Origin: Pyropia yezoensis
Taxonomy: Eukaryota > Rhodophyta > Bangiophyceae > Bangiales > Bangiaceae
DNA length: 64,000 nt
Assembly: GCA_009829735.1 (NCBI GenBank)
Contig: CM020618.1
Location: forward strand, 20,383,346-20,447,345
Direction of reading: 5' to 3'
This document shows, one piece after another, positions 8,403 to 18,692 of the stretch (its first letter is position 1; every line of letters starts with the position of its first letter). The translations under genes were made by a program, and so were the position numbers. The notes beneath the pieces are model-generated. The model was not told where the DNA came from, searched no databases, and worked only from the letters and a program-made list of their open reading frames with translations.

Positions 8403-10772
8403 ATGTCGGACCCCCAGGTACCCGGGGGTGAGGACGACCTCCTGCTTGAGGAGGAGGAGGAGGTGATGGTGGACGACGTTCCCGTCTCTGCCACTGCCGC
8501 CGAGTGCTTCTTGGCGAGCTCGTCCGAAGACGAGGGCGACCGGGTGACCGTTCGCGTGGCTCCGGACGGTGCTCCGGGCGGTTTGTCGTCCGTGTGCAGC
8601 GGCACGACGGCTCCGTCGGGTGGCGGGCAACCGCGGTTAGCTGCTGCGTCTACCCCTACTCCTCCGGCGGCCCGGATGGCTCCTGTCGCCGGTGCCGGCG
8701 CGGCTCAACCTCAAGACGGCGTCGCCGGCGTGTCGGGCGGTTATGGTGGCACCCCGACCGGGACGGCGGGTCAAGACGGCGCGGGTGCCCGCCCGGGTGG
8801 TTCATCCGCGGCTGCGGGTGACGGGTCTACCCCTGCTGCCCCCGAGGTGCCCCCGTCGGGCTCGGGTGGCGGCGCTGCTCTGCCCGCGGTGCCGCGGGCG
8901 TCTGATGGTCAAGGTGGGTCTACACCGATGGCAGTGGACTCCGGTAGTTACTCCGGGCGGGCGCCCGCCCTTCTTCTTCCTCCTCGGCCCCGTGCCCCTC
9001 CGGCACCGGTCCATCTGCCGGTGGGGCTTCCCCCGGCGCCCCCGATTCTTCCTGGTCCTGCCCGGGTTGCCCCGTTGGGTGGCGGCGTCGCCGTGGCGGC
9101 GGGTCAACCCGCCATGTCGATGTCGGACTTGGTGGCTCGGGTTCGCGGCCTGACTGTGCAAGATTCAATGGAGTCCGATGGGCGGATGCGGGTGGACTTC
9201 CACCTGCCGCATCCCCGTGGAGAGTCCTCCCGGCGCGTCAAGGTGGACCCGAGTTGGGAGCGGGAGTTGGTGCGGCTGGTCAACCAGCCGAACGCGGTGC
9301 GGGTGGAACACCATTGGATCCTGAGTCAGCCGGACGACCGGCATGCGCAGCTCTGGCGCACCCGGGTGGGACGGGGTGAGGTCTACCTCGACCCCGCCTT
9401 CGGGGTATGCGACCTGATTGCTCCCGCGTTGCCGCGGGAGGTTGACTACCCGGCTAGTGCTCGGGGGATTGCGGCGGCGGCGGAGCCGGTTGCGTTTGGG
9501 GAGATGGTGGGCAGTACCGGTCGGTATCCCGACTTCGATTATTACCCGGGGGTATCCCCGTATCTGTCGTTGACGGCTCCCTACCCGCCTATGGCGGGTT
9601 TGAAGTCGGCGTCGAGCTGGCGACGTAACCATGGTGTCATGGCGGATGCGTTTCGCACGGATATAACGTGTGCGTTGCAGACCGGCAACGGTCGTGCGCC
9701 GGTATACACTCCCGTGCGCCCGCCTCTGTGGCAGGAGGGGTGGGAACCCGCCCCTGCTTTCCGGTTTGACACCGGCTCCTGTCTCCGATACTTCGGGAGT
9801 GTGTTGGCCTCCCGGCCGGTCCACCCGTTGCAGGGTACCTTCACCCTTGAGGTTACCCTCGGGCAGGCTTCCTCCTTCTTGCTGTCCGTCCGCCGGCAGG
9901 GGCGCCTGTTTCATCTTCCGACGGGTGTCCGTCGGCACATCGCGCAGTTGGGCGTGGACCTGATAGCCGCCAAGACCGGGTTGGCCCGGGAGTTCGAGGC
10001 CCTGCTGGCTGTTCACGATGCCGTGAACTGGGCCGGGGTGTTGTCCCTTCCCCCGTACCGGGATCCGCAGGCTGGGGCTTCCCCCTTGCCTCGTTACTCG
10101 TTGCGTATCCGGCGTACTCAGCCGGGTGAGCCTAGTTGCCATGGGTGGGCGTCCACCGAGGCTGTTGCTGACCTGGGTATTCCCATGGTTATCCATGTCC
10201 CTCTTCAGGTCCTTGCCCCGTGGTTCGGTAACCCGATACCGGCGGCGGTTGGCCGTCGTCCCCGAGAGTGGGGCTCTGCGGGTGGGGAGCGTGAGGTGTC
10301 CCGTCGTCGGGCGGAGCCCCGCCGGGGTTACGGTGGAGCCCCTTCGGTGGGGTCCTACCGGGCCTCATATCAGGCGCCACCGGCTCCGGTGGTGGCCGTG
10401 TCGGCTCCTCTGGCTCCTCTGGCTGCGCCAGTGTCCCCTCCCGCCCCTGTCATACAAGACGGGAGTCCCTGTCTCTGGTATGAGGGCGTTGACGCCCTTG
10501 TTGCCCGCGCAATGCGGGAGAGTCTCTCTGTTCGCTGGGAGGATATCCCCCCAGGTGCTGCGCTGGTTGGGTCAGCGCGTTGCTTCGGTGGCGTGCTTGA
10601 CCGCCTCCAGACAGCTCTGGAGGACGTGGAGGCTGGCCGCAGCACCCTCGTTCAGCTATGCACCGAGGTAACTCGGGTGATTGACCGTCGTGAGATAGCC
10701 GACCGGTGGAGCACGGAGGTATACGCGCTTACGCGTGAGCGGCCTCCCTCGGGCAGTGGGTCTACCCACTGA
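8403..10772 (+). CDS. Antisense accessory gene of gypsy family A (copy 2)
   Basis: A 789-codon open frame on the strand opposite to gag-pol, between the 3' LTR and the end of pol. The Met in TTGCACCATG starts an acidic head (residues 1-55), then a Pro/Gly/Ala linker to about 260, then a folded-looking region (about 270-650) with segments such as WERELVRLVNQP, PPLWQEGW and CLRYFGSVL. I know no family for it. A faint pattern (P-x-RP-x-W-x-E, then L-x-Y) recurs in the antisense frame of family B, suggesting common ancestry. It has its own TATA-like box and converges with pol across a hairpin array. There are no membrane segments. What it does (transcription control, packaging or host interaction) cannot be read from sequence. 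Confidence 0.7.
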   Translation: MSDPQVPGGEDDLLLEEEEEVMVDDVPVSATAAECFLASSSEDEGDRVTVRVAPDGAPGGLSSVCSGTTAPSGGGQPRLAAASTPTPPAARMAPVAGAGAAQPQDGVAGVSGGYGGTPTGTAGQDGAGARPGGSSAAAGDGSTPAAPEVPPSGSGGGAALPAVPRASDGQGGSTPMAVDSGSYSGRAPALLLPPRPRAPPAPVHLPVGLPPAPPILPGPARVAPLGGGVAVAAGQPAMSMSDLVARVRGLTVQDSMESDGRMRVDFHLPHPRGESSRRVKVDPSWERELVRLVNQPNAVRVEHHWILSQPDDRHAQLWRTRVGRGEVYLDPAFGVCDLIAPALPREVDYPASARGIAAAAEPVAFGEMVGSTGRYPDFDYYPGVSPYLSLTAPYPPMAGLKSASSWRRNHGVMADAFRTDITCALQTGNGRAPVYTPVRPPLWQEGWEPAPAFRFDTGSCLRYFGSVLASRPVHPLQGTFTLEVTLGQASSFLLSVRRQGRLFHLPTGVRRHIAQLGVDLIAAKTGLAREFEALLAVHDAVNWAGVLSLPPYRDPQAGASPLPRYSLRIRRTQPGEPSCHGWASTEAVADLGIPMVIHVPLQVLAPWFGNPIPAAVGRRPREWGSAGGEREVSRRRAEPRRGYGGAPSVGSYRASYQAPPAPVVAVSAPLAPLAAPVSPPAPVIQDGSPCLWYEGVDALVARAMRESLSVRWEDIPPGAALVGSARCFGGVLDRLQTALEDVEAGRSTLVQLCTEVTRVIDRREIADRWSTEVYALTRERPPSGSGSTH

Positions 10773-10924
10773 GGAGTGTTATTGTTTGTACGGGAGAGGG
10801 ACCCGGTGGCCCTTATGGTGGCCGGGTATTAGTGAGTATAAACTCATCCCCTTTGGGGGCATTGCTTGCCTCTGTTTGCTGCCCTGGGAGTACCCCTTCT
10901 GGCTCAGTGGTGCCTTGCCTCCCG

Positions 10925-11020
10925 TCCAACTTCTTCCGGTTGGTTCATGCTTGGGGAGGTCATCCTCCCTCACTATGTGTCTTGGCTTGGGGAGGTCATC
11001 CTCCCTTGTAAGCCCCCTAG
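10925..11020. repeat. Direct repeat with inverted core (GGGAGGATGACCTCCC type)
   Basis: GCTTGGGGAGGTCATCCTCCCT occurs twice, about 38 bases apart. Each copy contains the inverted repeat GGGAGG...CCTCCC around TGA. It lies 3' of the antisense gene and is mirrored at about 40-97 in copy 1. Confidence 0.7.
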
Positions 11021-11082
11021 TTACTTCGATATTATCGGAGTTAGCCTTTACCTTTAAGTTAACTTATTAAGGTTCAGGTTTT

Positions 11083-11178
11083 ACTTAGTTACCTAAGCTT
11101 GACTCTACTTAGTTGCCTAAGCTTGGTTCGACTTAGACATCTAAGTCTGATTTGACTTAGAAACCTAAGTCTGCCGTA
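11083..11178. repeat. Four exact-period 24-bp hairpin units between convergent genes
   Basis: Units start at 11083, 11107, 11131 and 11155. Each begins ACTTAG, has 4-5 variable bases, then CTAAG, so each folds into a small stem-loop. The AT-rich array sits between the 3' end of the antisense gene (10772) and the 3' end of pol (11250). A two-way transcript end or RNA-processing signal is a reasonable inference. Confidence 0.75.
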
Positions 11179-11249
11179 ACCATGTCACACCCTACTTAGT
11201 AGGTATAAGCCTCACCCCCCAACAGCCGAAGTCGGTGTCGGTTGGGTTG

Positions 11250-12570
11250 TTACAGTAGGCGTCGTCGCCTCATGTAAGGCATGAGGAGTTGGCGGGGTAT
11301 ACTTGCCGCCTGTTCCCAGGTGGGTGAGTCGTATCCGACCCACATAACCTTGACGTACCAGGGTCCTGGTAGGTCCGGGTCGGTGTGTCCGACCACGCTC
11401 TCTACTTGGTATGGAATCCCATCCGGTCCCACCGGGTCCTCTGACCGGCGGGTTGTAAGAGCTTCATGTAGCAACCCAGCCGGTATCGGATGAGGCTGTT
11501 CCGGCTTCGGAGCAGGTGTGACATCATTCACACTGATGCGTTGGATCTCCGTATCGGAGTGTAAGATAACAGAGTGGTCATCTCTGTGGAGAATCTGGTA
11601 CGGTCCCTTGACCGGTTGCATGAGCTTGTTCCCCCGGAACTTCTGGTGTCTGATGTAGACCCAGTCACCTGACATCAGGTTAGCGTTGCGCACCCGTAGC
11701 CGGGCGTCGAAGTTCTTCTTGTATCGAAGTTGTGTACGGTCAAGGGCGCCCTTGAGTTTCGGTATCATCCACGATAGCTTGGCTAACCAAGCTAAGTGGA
11801 TCCGTTCGGCCGGTCGGCCCTTCGGTGTATCATACCGAGTGCACCTGCCGGGTGGCAGCGTCAGGTTACCGACGCCTAGTGGCATGACCCACTCCAGTGG
11901 AGCGATGTTCGTGCTCCGATGTGGCCTGGCATTGTATGCCAGGGTGAGTACGGACAGGAGCCTGTCCCAAGTGTTCGTGTGCTCGGCCACGTAGCACTGT
12001 AGCACCTTGACGATGGTGCGGTTGAACCGCTCCACCTGTCCGTTGGTCTGCGGGTGGTAGTCGGATGCCCGACGTGGTTCGATGCCGAACATGCCCAGGA
12101 CCTTAGTGCAGAAGGCTGACGTAAGGTTTGCTCCGTTATCGGAGAGGAGTTGCTTCATGACTCCGTATGCACTGATCCAGTGGTCAACCACTGCGTTCAT
12201 AATCGTGTATGCCGTATCATTCGGGATGGCTGCCGCTCGTGACAGCTTGGTGAAGCGGTCTGACATGACCAGGATGTACCTGTTCCCTTCTTCCGTTACC
12301 GGAAGTGGCCCGAGTAAGTCGATAGCGACTTGCTCGTTGGGGCCAATCGGGTGGGAACAGCTTCATGGCAGACGCCTGCCTATGTAGACTCATGCGGTTA
12401 CGTGCACAGGGGTGGCATCCCCTTACGTGGTCGACCACGTCGACGGCTATTGCTGGCCAGTAGAAGAACCTTCGCATTGCTGCGAACATACGTGAACCCC
12501 CCGGGTGTCCGGCTGTGGGGTTCTCGTGTTCTCGTTCCATGACGGCTTGCCGTAAGGACACGGGAACCAC
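11250..12570 (-). pseudogene. Family A integrase with chromodomain
   Basis: Integrase part of pol. The HHCC-type zinc-binding end shows AGHPGGSRMF and GCHPCARN. The DDE core has DNGANLTSAF and YHPQTNGQVERFNR. A GPY-like region is followed by a chromodomain-type tail with YVKVMWVGYDSPTWE near the C terminus, which marks the chromovirus branch of Ty3/gypsy. Such tails bind histone marks and guide insertion in characterised relatives. The region spans more than one reading frame. Confidence 0.85.
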
Positions 12571-12693
12571 GACTTGATGTCGTCCATCGGCGGGTGCCCG
12601 CCGGTATATGAGTCCGTCTTCATTCTCGGAGAAGATGCCGGCCGTGCCGGCCAGGACGTTAGCGCGATGACGTCTACAGTCGTCGTCATTGGC

Positions 12694-15417
12694 TTATGCC
12701 TCGCGGAAGTCCGCGAGGGTCAATGGGCACGCAAGGTGTGCCATGGTATGGTCAACCATACCCTGGGTAGCATTACCCACCATGCACACCGGTACCACCG
12801 GGATGTCCTCGTCCACCGGGCGGGTATCCCCGCTCGGGGTGTCGAGTCGAGACAGCGCGTCTCTGAGGTGGTGGGTTGACCCAGCCTTATACACGGTGCG
12901 GTAGTCGTGCTCGGCCATCTTCAACCTCCATCGGGCTAGCCTCCCATGGCTATCGGAATCCTTGTCACCAAGGTTGAGGAGCCATCGTAGGGGTTCGTGG
13001 TCGGACCTCACGATGAACCTGGAGCCCTCCAGGTATGGACGGAGCAGTTGCACTGCCCATATAACCCCGAGGCACTCACGCTCGGTGGCACTATAGTTAC
13101 GCTCAGCCGGGTTGAGTGTCCGGCTGAAGTACCCTACCGGACGTAGGTCCGGGATAACGTTATCGGAACCGATCAACGTCTCCCCCTGTAACAGGGTGCA
13201 TCCCACTTGTGTATCGCACGCATCGACATCGATGACGAAGGTAACCCGTCTATGCGGTAACGCAAGGACGGGTGGGGATAGTAGGGCTCGCTTCAGCGAC
13301 TCGAATGCCTCCTCTTCGCTAGGCGAAGGGGGTTGGAGTACTTTGGGCAAGGTACTGCTCGTAAGAACCGTCAACGGTTTAGCAATCCGAGCGAAGTCCT
13401 CGACGAACCGTGGGTATACGTTGCACATTCCCAGGAAGCTCTTGAGCTGCGTCTGGGTGTTAAGGAACCGGGCAGCCCGGAGTGCCCGGGTATTGGCTTC
13501 GAGTACCCCTAGTTTACCAGGGGTTATCTGGTGGCCCAGATACTCGACCGTCTGTTGGAAGAAGGCGCACTTCTTCAGACGCAAGGTTACCCCGGCGTCC
13601 CTCAAGAGGGTGAGTACCTCGTCAACGTGTTGCACATGGTCATCCATGTAACGCGAGAAGACGATGACGTCATCGAGGTACACTAGGCAGTTACGCCACT
13701 TCACCCCCGACAGTATACTGTCGATATCCCGCTGGAATGTAGCGGGGGCGTTGGACAATCCGAAGGGCATCCTTAGGAACTCATACACTCCACTGTGACA
13801 GACGAATGCCGTCTTGGGGATATCCTCGTCCGCCACCGGGATCTGCCAGTATCCGGCATTGCAGTCGATGGTGGTAAACACCGTAGCTTCCCCCAGGGAG
13901 TCGATGCATTCATCCATCCTTGGTAAAGGGTATGAGTCCTTCTTGGTAACCAAGTTGAGGCGTCGATAATCGATGCAAAACCGAGGGGTTTGATCCTTCT
14001 TCGGTACGATAACGACTGGGGCACCCCACTCCGACATCGAAGGTCGTATCACCTTCGCTTCACTCATCCTCTTCACTTCTCCATCAACGATCTCTCGTTG
14101 CATAGGTCCCGCTCGGTGCGGTTGCGACCGGGCGGGGCGTGCGCCTGGTACCAGGTCTATACGATGTTGGGTTGCCCCAATGGTACCCAAGGCCCCGCCT
14201 GTCCACATGACGTCGTGCTTTCTTAGCATCCGTCGTACCCCTTCGGCTACCGAAGGGGGAAGGTGGTCGAGGTCGGCCTCGGCCAGAGCCTTCAAGGCTT
14301 CTTGGTCCTTTGGCGGCATGTCCGCCGGAGCCGCCGATGGGCTAGGCTTCCCGTCATCGGGTTGCTGTCGCTCGGTGGTCTCGGCGACCGCCAGCACCTC
14401 AAGTGGTTCCACTTGACCTTCCTTGTCAGGGGTAAGGATATCTCCTTCGTAGAGCTCGGCAATCCCGAGGATAGTTCCCTTCGGGAGGGTGACTGCCTTA
14501 CGGCGATAGTTCGCCATCACTAGGAGGGACGACCCTCCTGCTGGGAGGTCTATGAGACCGTTGGCCATGGTCAACCCATGGCGCTTGTACGTCCGCAGGT
14601 TGGACTTGAATCTGCAGATGCCTGCGAGGTCACAGTTAACCGGGAGGACTGTCTCCGACAACGGCTCAAAGCGAGTTCGCTTGGCCAACCGAAGTGTCTT
14701 CGGCTCGACGCTTGCGTACACCTCAGCCACGTTAACGTGGCTCCCTTGTAGCGTCAGGTCCCTGACGATAGCCGTATGTCCTCGCTTCGTCCCGTCGGCT
14801 TCTTGAAGTTCGACGGTCCTCCGGCCCGGCCGGATTGCATCAACGTGAACGTTGATGAAGGTGCATCCCAATATGCAGGGCACCGATAGGGTCTCACACA
14901 CCAGGAAGTCGACTTCCGTGGTGAGTTCCCCGATGGTAACCTGCAGCGACATCGCTGCGGTCGTACGAATGAGGCGACCATTCGCGTCCTTGATGGTGGG
15001 TCCCCGAGTCACTCTGACTCGCGGAAGCCACTTGTCCGGGAGGGTGTCCTTCCGGATAAGGTTGGGTCCAGCCCCTGTATCCAGTACAGGGTAGTACGAT
15101 CGGGTCGACTGGGGGTCAACCCCCAGCGTGGCTGATGCCTTGAAGTTCTCCAAGGTGAACAGCACGTGGCCTACACCGATATCCGGTGTAGCTCGGGCAT
15201 CCTGAACAGGGCCCTTGTCTGGTTCCATGTGACGGGGCTTCCCGTCCTCTCCTCCCAACCTTGGAGGTTGGTAATCAATCCCCTGACGCCGTATCGTCGG
15301 GGCCGGAAGGTGTACCCGGGGGTTGATGCGGCGTCGGCTCAACCGCGCTCTCCGTGGGGCTTTCCCCGCGGTACTCCGGGGTGGCTTGCTTGGGTTACCC
15401 CAGCGCCCCCCGGTCAT
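12694..15417 (-). CDS. Family A protease, reverse transcriptase and RNase H
   Basis: A 907-codon frame. The aspartic protease motif DTGAGPNL lies about residue 115. The reverse transcriptase runs about 440-640 with FCIDYRRLN, FGLSNAPATF and the active-site box YLDDV. RNase H starts near FVIDVDACDTQVG and ends with a DALSRL segment. Order PR-RT-RH before integrase is diagnostic of Ty3/gypsy. It follows gag by 56 bases in a different register. The frame looks whole. Confidence 0.93.
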   Translation of the reverse strand: MTGGRWGNPSKPPRSTAGKAPRRARLSRRRINPRVHLPAPTIRRQGIDYQPPRLGGEDGKPRHMEPDKGPVQDARATPDIGVGHVLFTLENFKASATLGVDPQSTRSYYPVLDTGAGPNLIRKDTLPDKWLPRVRVTRGPTIKDANGRLIRTTAAMSLQVTIGELTTEVDFLVCETLSVPCILGCTFINVHVDAIRPGRRTVELQEADGTKRGHTAIVRDLTLQGSHVNVAEVYASVEPKTLRLAKRTRFEPLSETVLPVNCDLAGICRFKSNLRTYKRHGLTMANGLIDLPAGGSSLLVMANYRRKAVTLPKGTILGIAELYEGDILTPDKEGQVEPLEVLAVAETTERQQPDDGKPSPSAAPADMPPKDQEALKALAEADLDHLPPSVAEGVRRMLRKHDVMWTGGALGTIGATQHRIDLVPGARPARSQPHRAGPMQREIVDGEVKRMSEAKVIRPSMSEWGAPVVIVPKKDQTPRFCIDYRRLNLVTKKDSYPLPRMDECIDSLGEATVFTTIDCNAGYWQIPVADEDIPKTAFVCHSGVYEFLRMPFGLSNAPATFQRDIDSILSGVKWRNCLVYLDDVIVFSRYMDDHVQHVDEVLTLLRDAGVTLRLKKCAFFQQTVEYLGHQITPGKLGVLEANTRALRAARFLNTQTQLKSFLGMCNVYPRFVEDFARIAKPLTVLTSSTLPKVLQPPSPSEEEAFESLKRALLSPPVLALPHRRVTFVIDVDACDTQVGCTLLQGETLIGSDNVIPDLRPVGYFSRTLNPAERNYSATERECLGVIWAVQLLRPYLEGSRFIVRSDHEPLRWLLNLGDKDSDSHGRLARWRLKMAEHDYRTVYKAGSTHHLRDALSRLDTPSGDTRPVDEDIPVVPVCMVGNATQGMVDHTMAHLACPLTLADFREA

Positions 15418-15473
15418 CCTTCCTCTTACTCGTTTCCCGCCCTTGGTAGGGTGCTGTCCGCCGGGACCTCCGG

Positions 15474-17495
15474 CTAAGGAGGTGCCTCCTCGACGGTCAG
15501 TACTCCACCTGGAGCTGGCTGCCTACCCGGTGTGGGTCCGGGTGCTCTGGCGGGATACCCCCCGGTGGATGCCTTGCGTTGCGCCGCTGCCCGCCGAGAC
15601 TCCTCGGGGATGAGTGGGCAGGAAGACACCCAGTGTTGGGGATCCCCACACAACATACATCCGGACGTGCCGGTCCCCCCTTGAGTTCGCATCGGGGTAG
15701 CCCCGTAGCTGCGGTTGCCTCCCTCAGGCGCCCGAGTGGCTGCTCCCTGGTAGGCCTTGGGTCCTTGGGTCAACCGGAACATGGACTCCCCCAACCGGTT
15801 GGGTCGGCCCGCAATCTGCGGGGGTGCCTCCGTGCGCACCGCCCATGTTGGCAAGGGTTGGTGAGAGTTACCCGTCACCGGGGAGTACCCCGTAGTCCGT
15901 ACGTACGGGACGCGACGTCGCGTGCCCTCGCTGACCTGGAACTGGGTCCCCGCCGGAGCGATGTACGCTACCGTACCTTGCTCATCATTCACCGGCGTAG
16001 CCGGTAACAGCAGGTGGCCCTGCTGGTCAACCAGTGGTTCCTCCTCGCCCGTGGGGGCGTAATCGGTAGCCACCAGTACCGGTGCGGCCTTCCGTTCCGT
16101 CTTTTCTTGCCTCGGTACCGGGATAAGACTGGGCTTGCTCCCCTCACCCTTGGGCTTTGAGGCAAGAGCACACTCCGGGTGAAGCACCCGGTAGGCGTCC
16201 CCCAGGGACTTGCACATATGCATCAGTCGACTGAAGTTCGTCCGTGCCGTGTTGGCGCCCCGTGCGGATATCCGCACGTAGTTGGGTACTCCTGCGAACA
16301 GGATGGCTCGTAGCTCCCCTTCTCCGAGGAGCTTCCCCAGCTCGTAGTCGGGCTCTTGAATCCGTCGTCCGAACATCTCCTCATCCTCCCAGCTCTGGGC
16401 GGTGGCAGTGCGCAGGGCCCGGTAGTGGTCCTCGCACTTGTCCTCACTGAGGTAGCTGCTCAGCAGCTCCTTGAGAATCCCACGGTAATCCATGGGGGTG
16501 GCCGCGACCCTCATTCCCGGCATCGGGGATGCCTGGCGAAGAATGCCTCGCACCCGTTCATCAACAAAGAACGGGAGGATCTCCAGGGCCAGCCCCTCGT
16601 TTACGAGCGCCTTGTCCGCGGCTGCCTTGAAGCTAGTCAAGAAGCCGATGACTGCCAACGGGCGTTCGTTGGGGCCCCCGAACATAGGGACTCCCTTCAT
16701 AAGGGTCTGCATAGAGCGGATCGCCCGATGCGACGTATTACGCATCGATTCCGATACGGTGGTAGAGCGGTCCTCCAAACGATAACGTTCCGGAGTAAGA
16801 ACCGGCCGGAAGACCTCGTTGACGATCTCCGTGTCAGCGTCCTGGATATCCAGTCGCTTAGCCAGTTGATGAGCAAACTCATCGGACTCCATCCGCTTCA
16901 GTTGGCTCGCAGTTACCTGCGCGGTCATAGCTTCCACCACTGAAGATGGTACTTCAGGCGTCGGCACCTCGGGAACCCGAGTTGCCTGGCCTCCTTCGTC
17001 GTGGAGGTACTGTGAGAGGGTACCCCCTCCCCCAATAACCGACTCTCCACCGGCGTAAGTATCCGCCGGGTCGTGTCCGCGGAGTCCGCTTCGGGTGCTC
17101 CGAGCGTATCGCTCCGTGTGACTCCGTTCCAACTCTGCCGACGAGTCGGATCCATACCCCATTGTGTCCGGGGGCAGCCCGGGAGTTGCTGCGCCGGGGT
17201 CGACCCCGGTGGACTCCGAAGGTAGTCCGGCCGGTTCAAACCGTACCGGTGTGGGAGGAACACGACGGGGTCCCGTCGTGTGGCGTGTTGACATCAACAC
17301 GGCCATTGCGTCCTCCGTCCGCTCTTGACGGGCGTCGAGTCCGGAAAACCGGGCCTCGATGCGGGCCAATGATGCCATCAGGGAATCCCCTGGTGAAGGA
17401 GGCGGCGGAGTGAGGTCGGTCGATGACAGTTGAGGCGGGCCCCCGCCTCCGGCCGTCCGAGCCGTGCCAAACGTCGATCCGGCACCGGAAAGCAT
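15474..17495 (-). CDS. Family A gag
   Basis: The frame is open back into the LTR. I place the start at the Met of MLSGAGSTFG (17495), the first one downstream of the primer-binding site. It is a capsid-like helical protein with a Pro/Ser-rich head, and ends with a CCHC zinc knuckle (C-ML-C-GDPQ-H-WVSS-C) near the C terminus, which binds element RNA in relatives. It looks whole. Confidence 0.85.
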   Translation of the reverse strand: MLSGAGSTFGTARTAGGGGPPQLSSTDLTPPPPSPGDSLMASLARIEARFSGLDARQERTEDAMAVLMSTRHTTGPRRVPPTPVRFEPAGLPSESTGVDPGAATPGLPPDTMGYGSDSSAELERSHTERYARSTRSGLRGHDPADTYAGGESVIGGGGTLSQYLHDEGGQATRVPEVPTPEVPSSVVEAMTAQVTASQLKRMESDEFAHQLAKRLDIQDADTEIVNEVFRPVLTPERYRLEDRSTTVSESMRNTSHRAIRSMQTLMKGVPMFGGPNERPLAVIGFLTSFKAAADKALVNEGLALEILPFFVDERVRGILRQASPMPGMRVAATPMDYRGILKELLSSYLSEDKCEDHYRALRTATAQSWEDEEMFGRRIQEPDYELGKLLGEGELRAILFAGVPNYVRISARGANTARTNFSRLMHMCKSLGDAYRVLHPECALASKPKGEGSKPSLIPVPRQEKTERKAAPVLVATDYAPTGEEEPLVDQQGHLLLPATPVNDEQGTVAYIAPAGTQFQVSEGTRRRVPYVRTTGYSPVTGNSHQPLPTWAVRTEAPPQIAGRPNRLGESMFRLTQGPKAYQGAATRAPEGGNRSYGATPMRTQGGTGTSGCMLCGDPQHWVSSCPLIPEESRRAAAQRKASTGGYPARAPGPTPGRQPAPGGVLTVEEAPP

Positions 17496-17526
17496 TGGCG
17501 TCACCACAAGGGTGACGGAAACCCGT

Positions 17527-17543
17527 CCCCTGCTGCTCCACCA
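17527..17543 (-). other. Primer-binding site, family A
   Basis: On the - strand TGGTGGAGCAGCAGGGG starts one base after the 5' LTR. It is complementary to a tRNA 3' end of the form ...CTGCTCC-A-CCA. The same tract occurs in families B (40474-40489) and C (46624-46640, one mismatch). I could not name the tRNA. Confidence 0.8.
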
Positions 17544-17544
17544 A

Positions 17545-17907
17545 TGTAGCACAATAGGAGTCCGTCGCACGTCCACTCTCAGGGAACACTCACCAAGGGG
17601 GATCGGCACCAACGTCACCAGGGGGCCAAGGTTGCCGTCCTTGGAGCGCAAGCCACGGGACCAAGATGGGAGCCCAAATGGGAGGGGTTTGTTGTTCTGC
17701 CTTGGCCGGCGGTGGATTCGCCGCCGGCCCCCTCGTTATAAACCCTCGGAGACACTACTAACTACCCTCCACCCCAAGATGCAAGTCCCTCTGGTCATAC
17801 GTAACTTGTAGATACCGTGACCAGTACGGACTCTCAAATTGAAAGCCAAGGATTAGAAGTAGCCCCCCTAACATTAGGGTCACAATACGGCCAACCATAT
17901 TGCTACA
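17545..17907 (-). repeat. 5' LTR, gypsy family A copy 2
   Basis: A 363-bp LTR, TGTAGCACAATAGG...TTGCTACA on +. It differs from the 3' LTR by about seven substitutions and one indel by eye. Confidence 0.92.
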
Positions 17908-18692
17908 GCGGCCCTACACTAGCGTCAAGGCGGATGGCAAACACGTCTGGCTTTACGTGGACGGCACCGCCCAGCTGTTTTACATCGACAAGGTGAAGCA
18001 GTACCATCACAGCACCGTGCCTGGAGCTGAGGAAGGTGAGAATGAGCCCACCTCTCCGATCGGACCTGAAAAGTAGCACCACCTCTGCCAGACCATGGGG
18101 AACTATCTGTGCGCGAGGTGGGGGATGAGGAGCTGGACCAGCTGATGGACGCCATGCGCACGGGGGAGCAGCTGCTGTCCGACATCTGTGTCGGGCTGCA
18201 CGCCTTCTCACGAACCGACGCTCCTCCTGAGCACATCCTTCCTACGCGTGGAGCGCTGATCACTGAGGCGCTCAAGGAGAACGACGTGCGCGTCCTGTCC
18301 GAGCCGTTCCGAGCATCGACTCAACAGGATGTGGACGGGCTGATGGGGCGCGGCGCGATGAAGGTGGCCAAGAAGCGCTCCTTGCCTGAAGGGGCAAACA
18401 TTGTTGGTCGACGCTTCGTCCATACACTGAAGCACGTCGGATCCCCCGAGGAGCAGCCGAAGGCACGCTACGTTGCACAGGGTCACAAGCACCGGGAGAA
18501 GCAGTTCGTTGTCCACAAGCTGTCCACGTTGCGGCAGCGCTCGACCAGGATGGTTGTGTCCACCAGTGCGGTTCGTGGTTTCCGACTTTTTGCGCACGAC
18601 GTCAACCAGTCCTACTTCCATAGCATGGAGAAGATGACCCGTGACGTATACCTTCAGCCAAGTGCGGCGGAAAGAGAATACTTCGGGATTGG
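17908..18692 (+). mobile_element. Ty1/copia element, piece 2 (RT first half)
   Basis: It begins with the second GCGGC target duplication (17908-17912) and carries on the copia pol in +. It reads through a linker (LYVDGTAQLFY) into the start of an RVT_2-type reverse transcriptase, with DVNQSYFHS as the first catalytic Asp region and RDVYLQPSAAE. The segment ends at about 18692, where family C begins. The later half of the RT is at 46780. It is broken, with several breaks. Confidence 0.75.

Larger units (their letters stand above)
7454..17907 (-). mobile_element. Ty3/gypsy chromovirus, family A copy 2, full length (- orientation)
   Basis: A complete 10.45-kb element: LTRs at both ends (TGTAGC...GCTACA), 5-bp target duplication GCGGC, primer-binding site beside the right LTR and polypurine tract beside the left one. 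Order on the - strand is 5' LTR, gag, protease/RT/RNase H, integrase with chromodomain, an antisense gene, 3' LTR. The LTRs differ at about 2% of positions by eye, so it is fairly young. gag and the RT part look whole; the integrase part lies in more than one frame, with about two breaks. It is inserted in a copia element. Confidence 0.93.
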
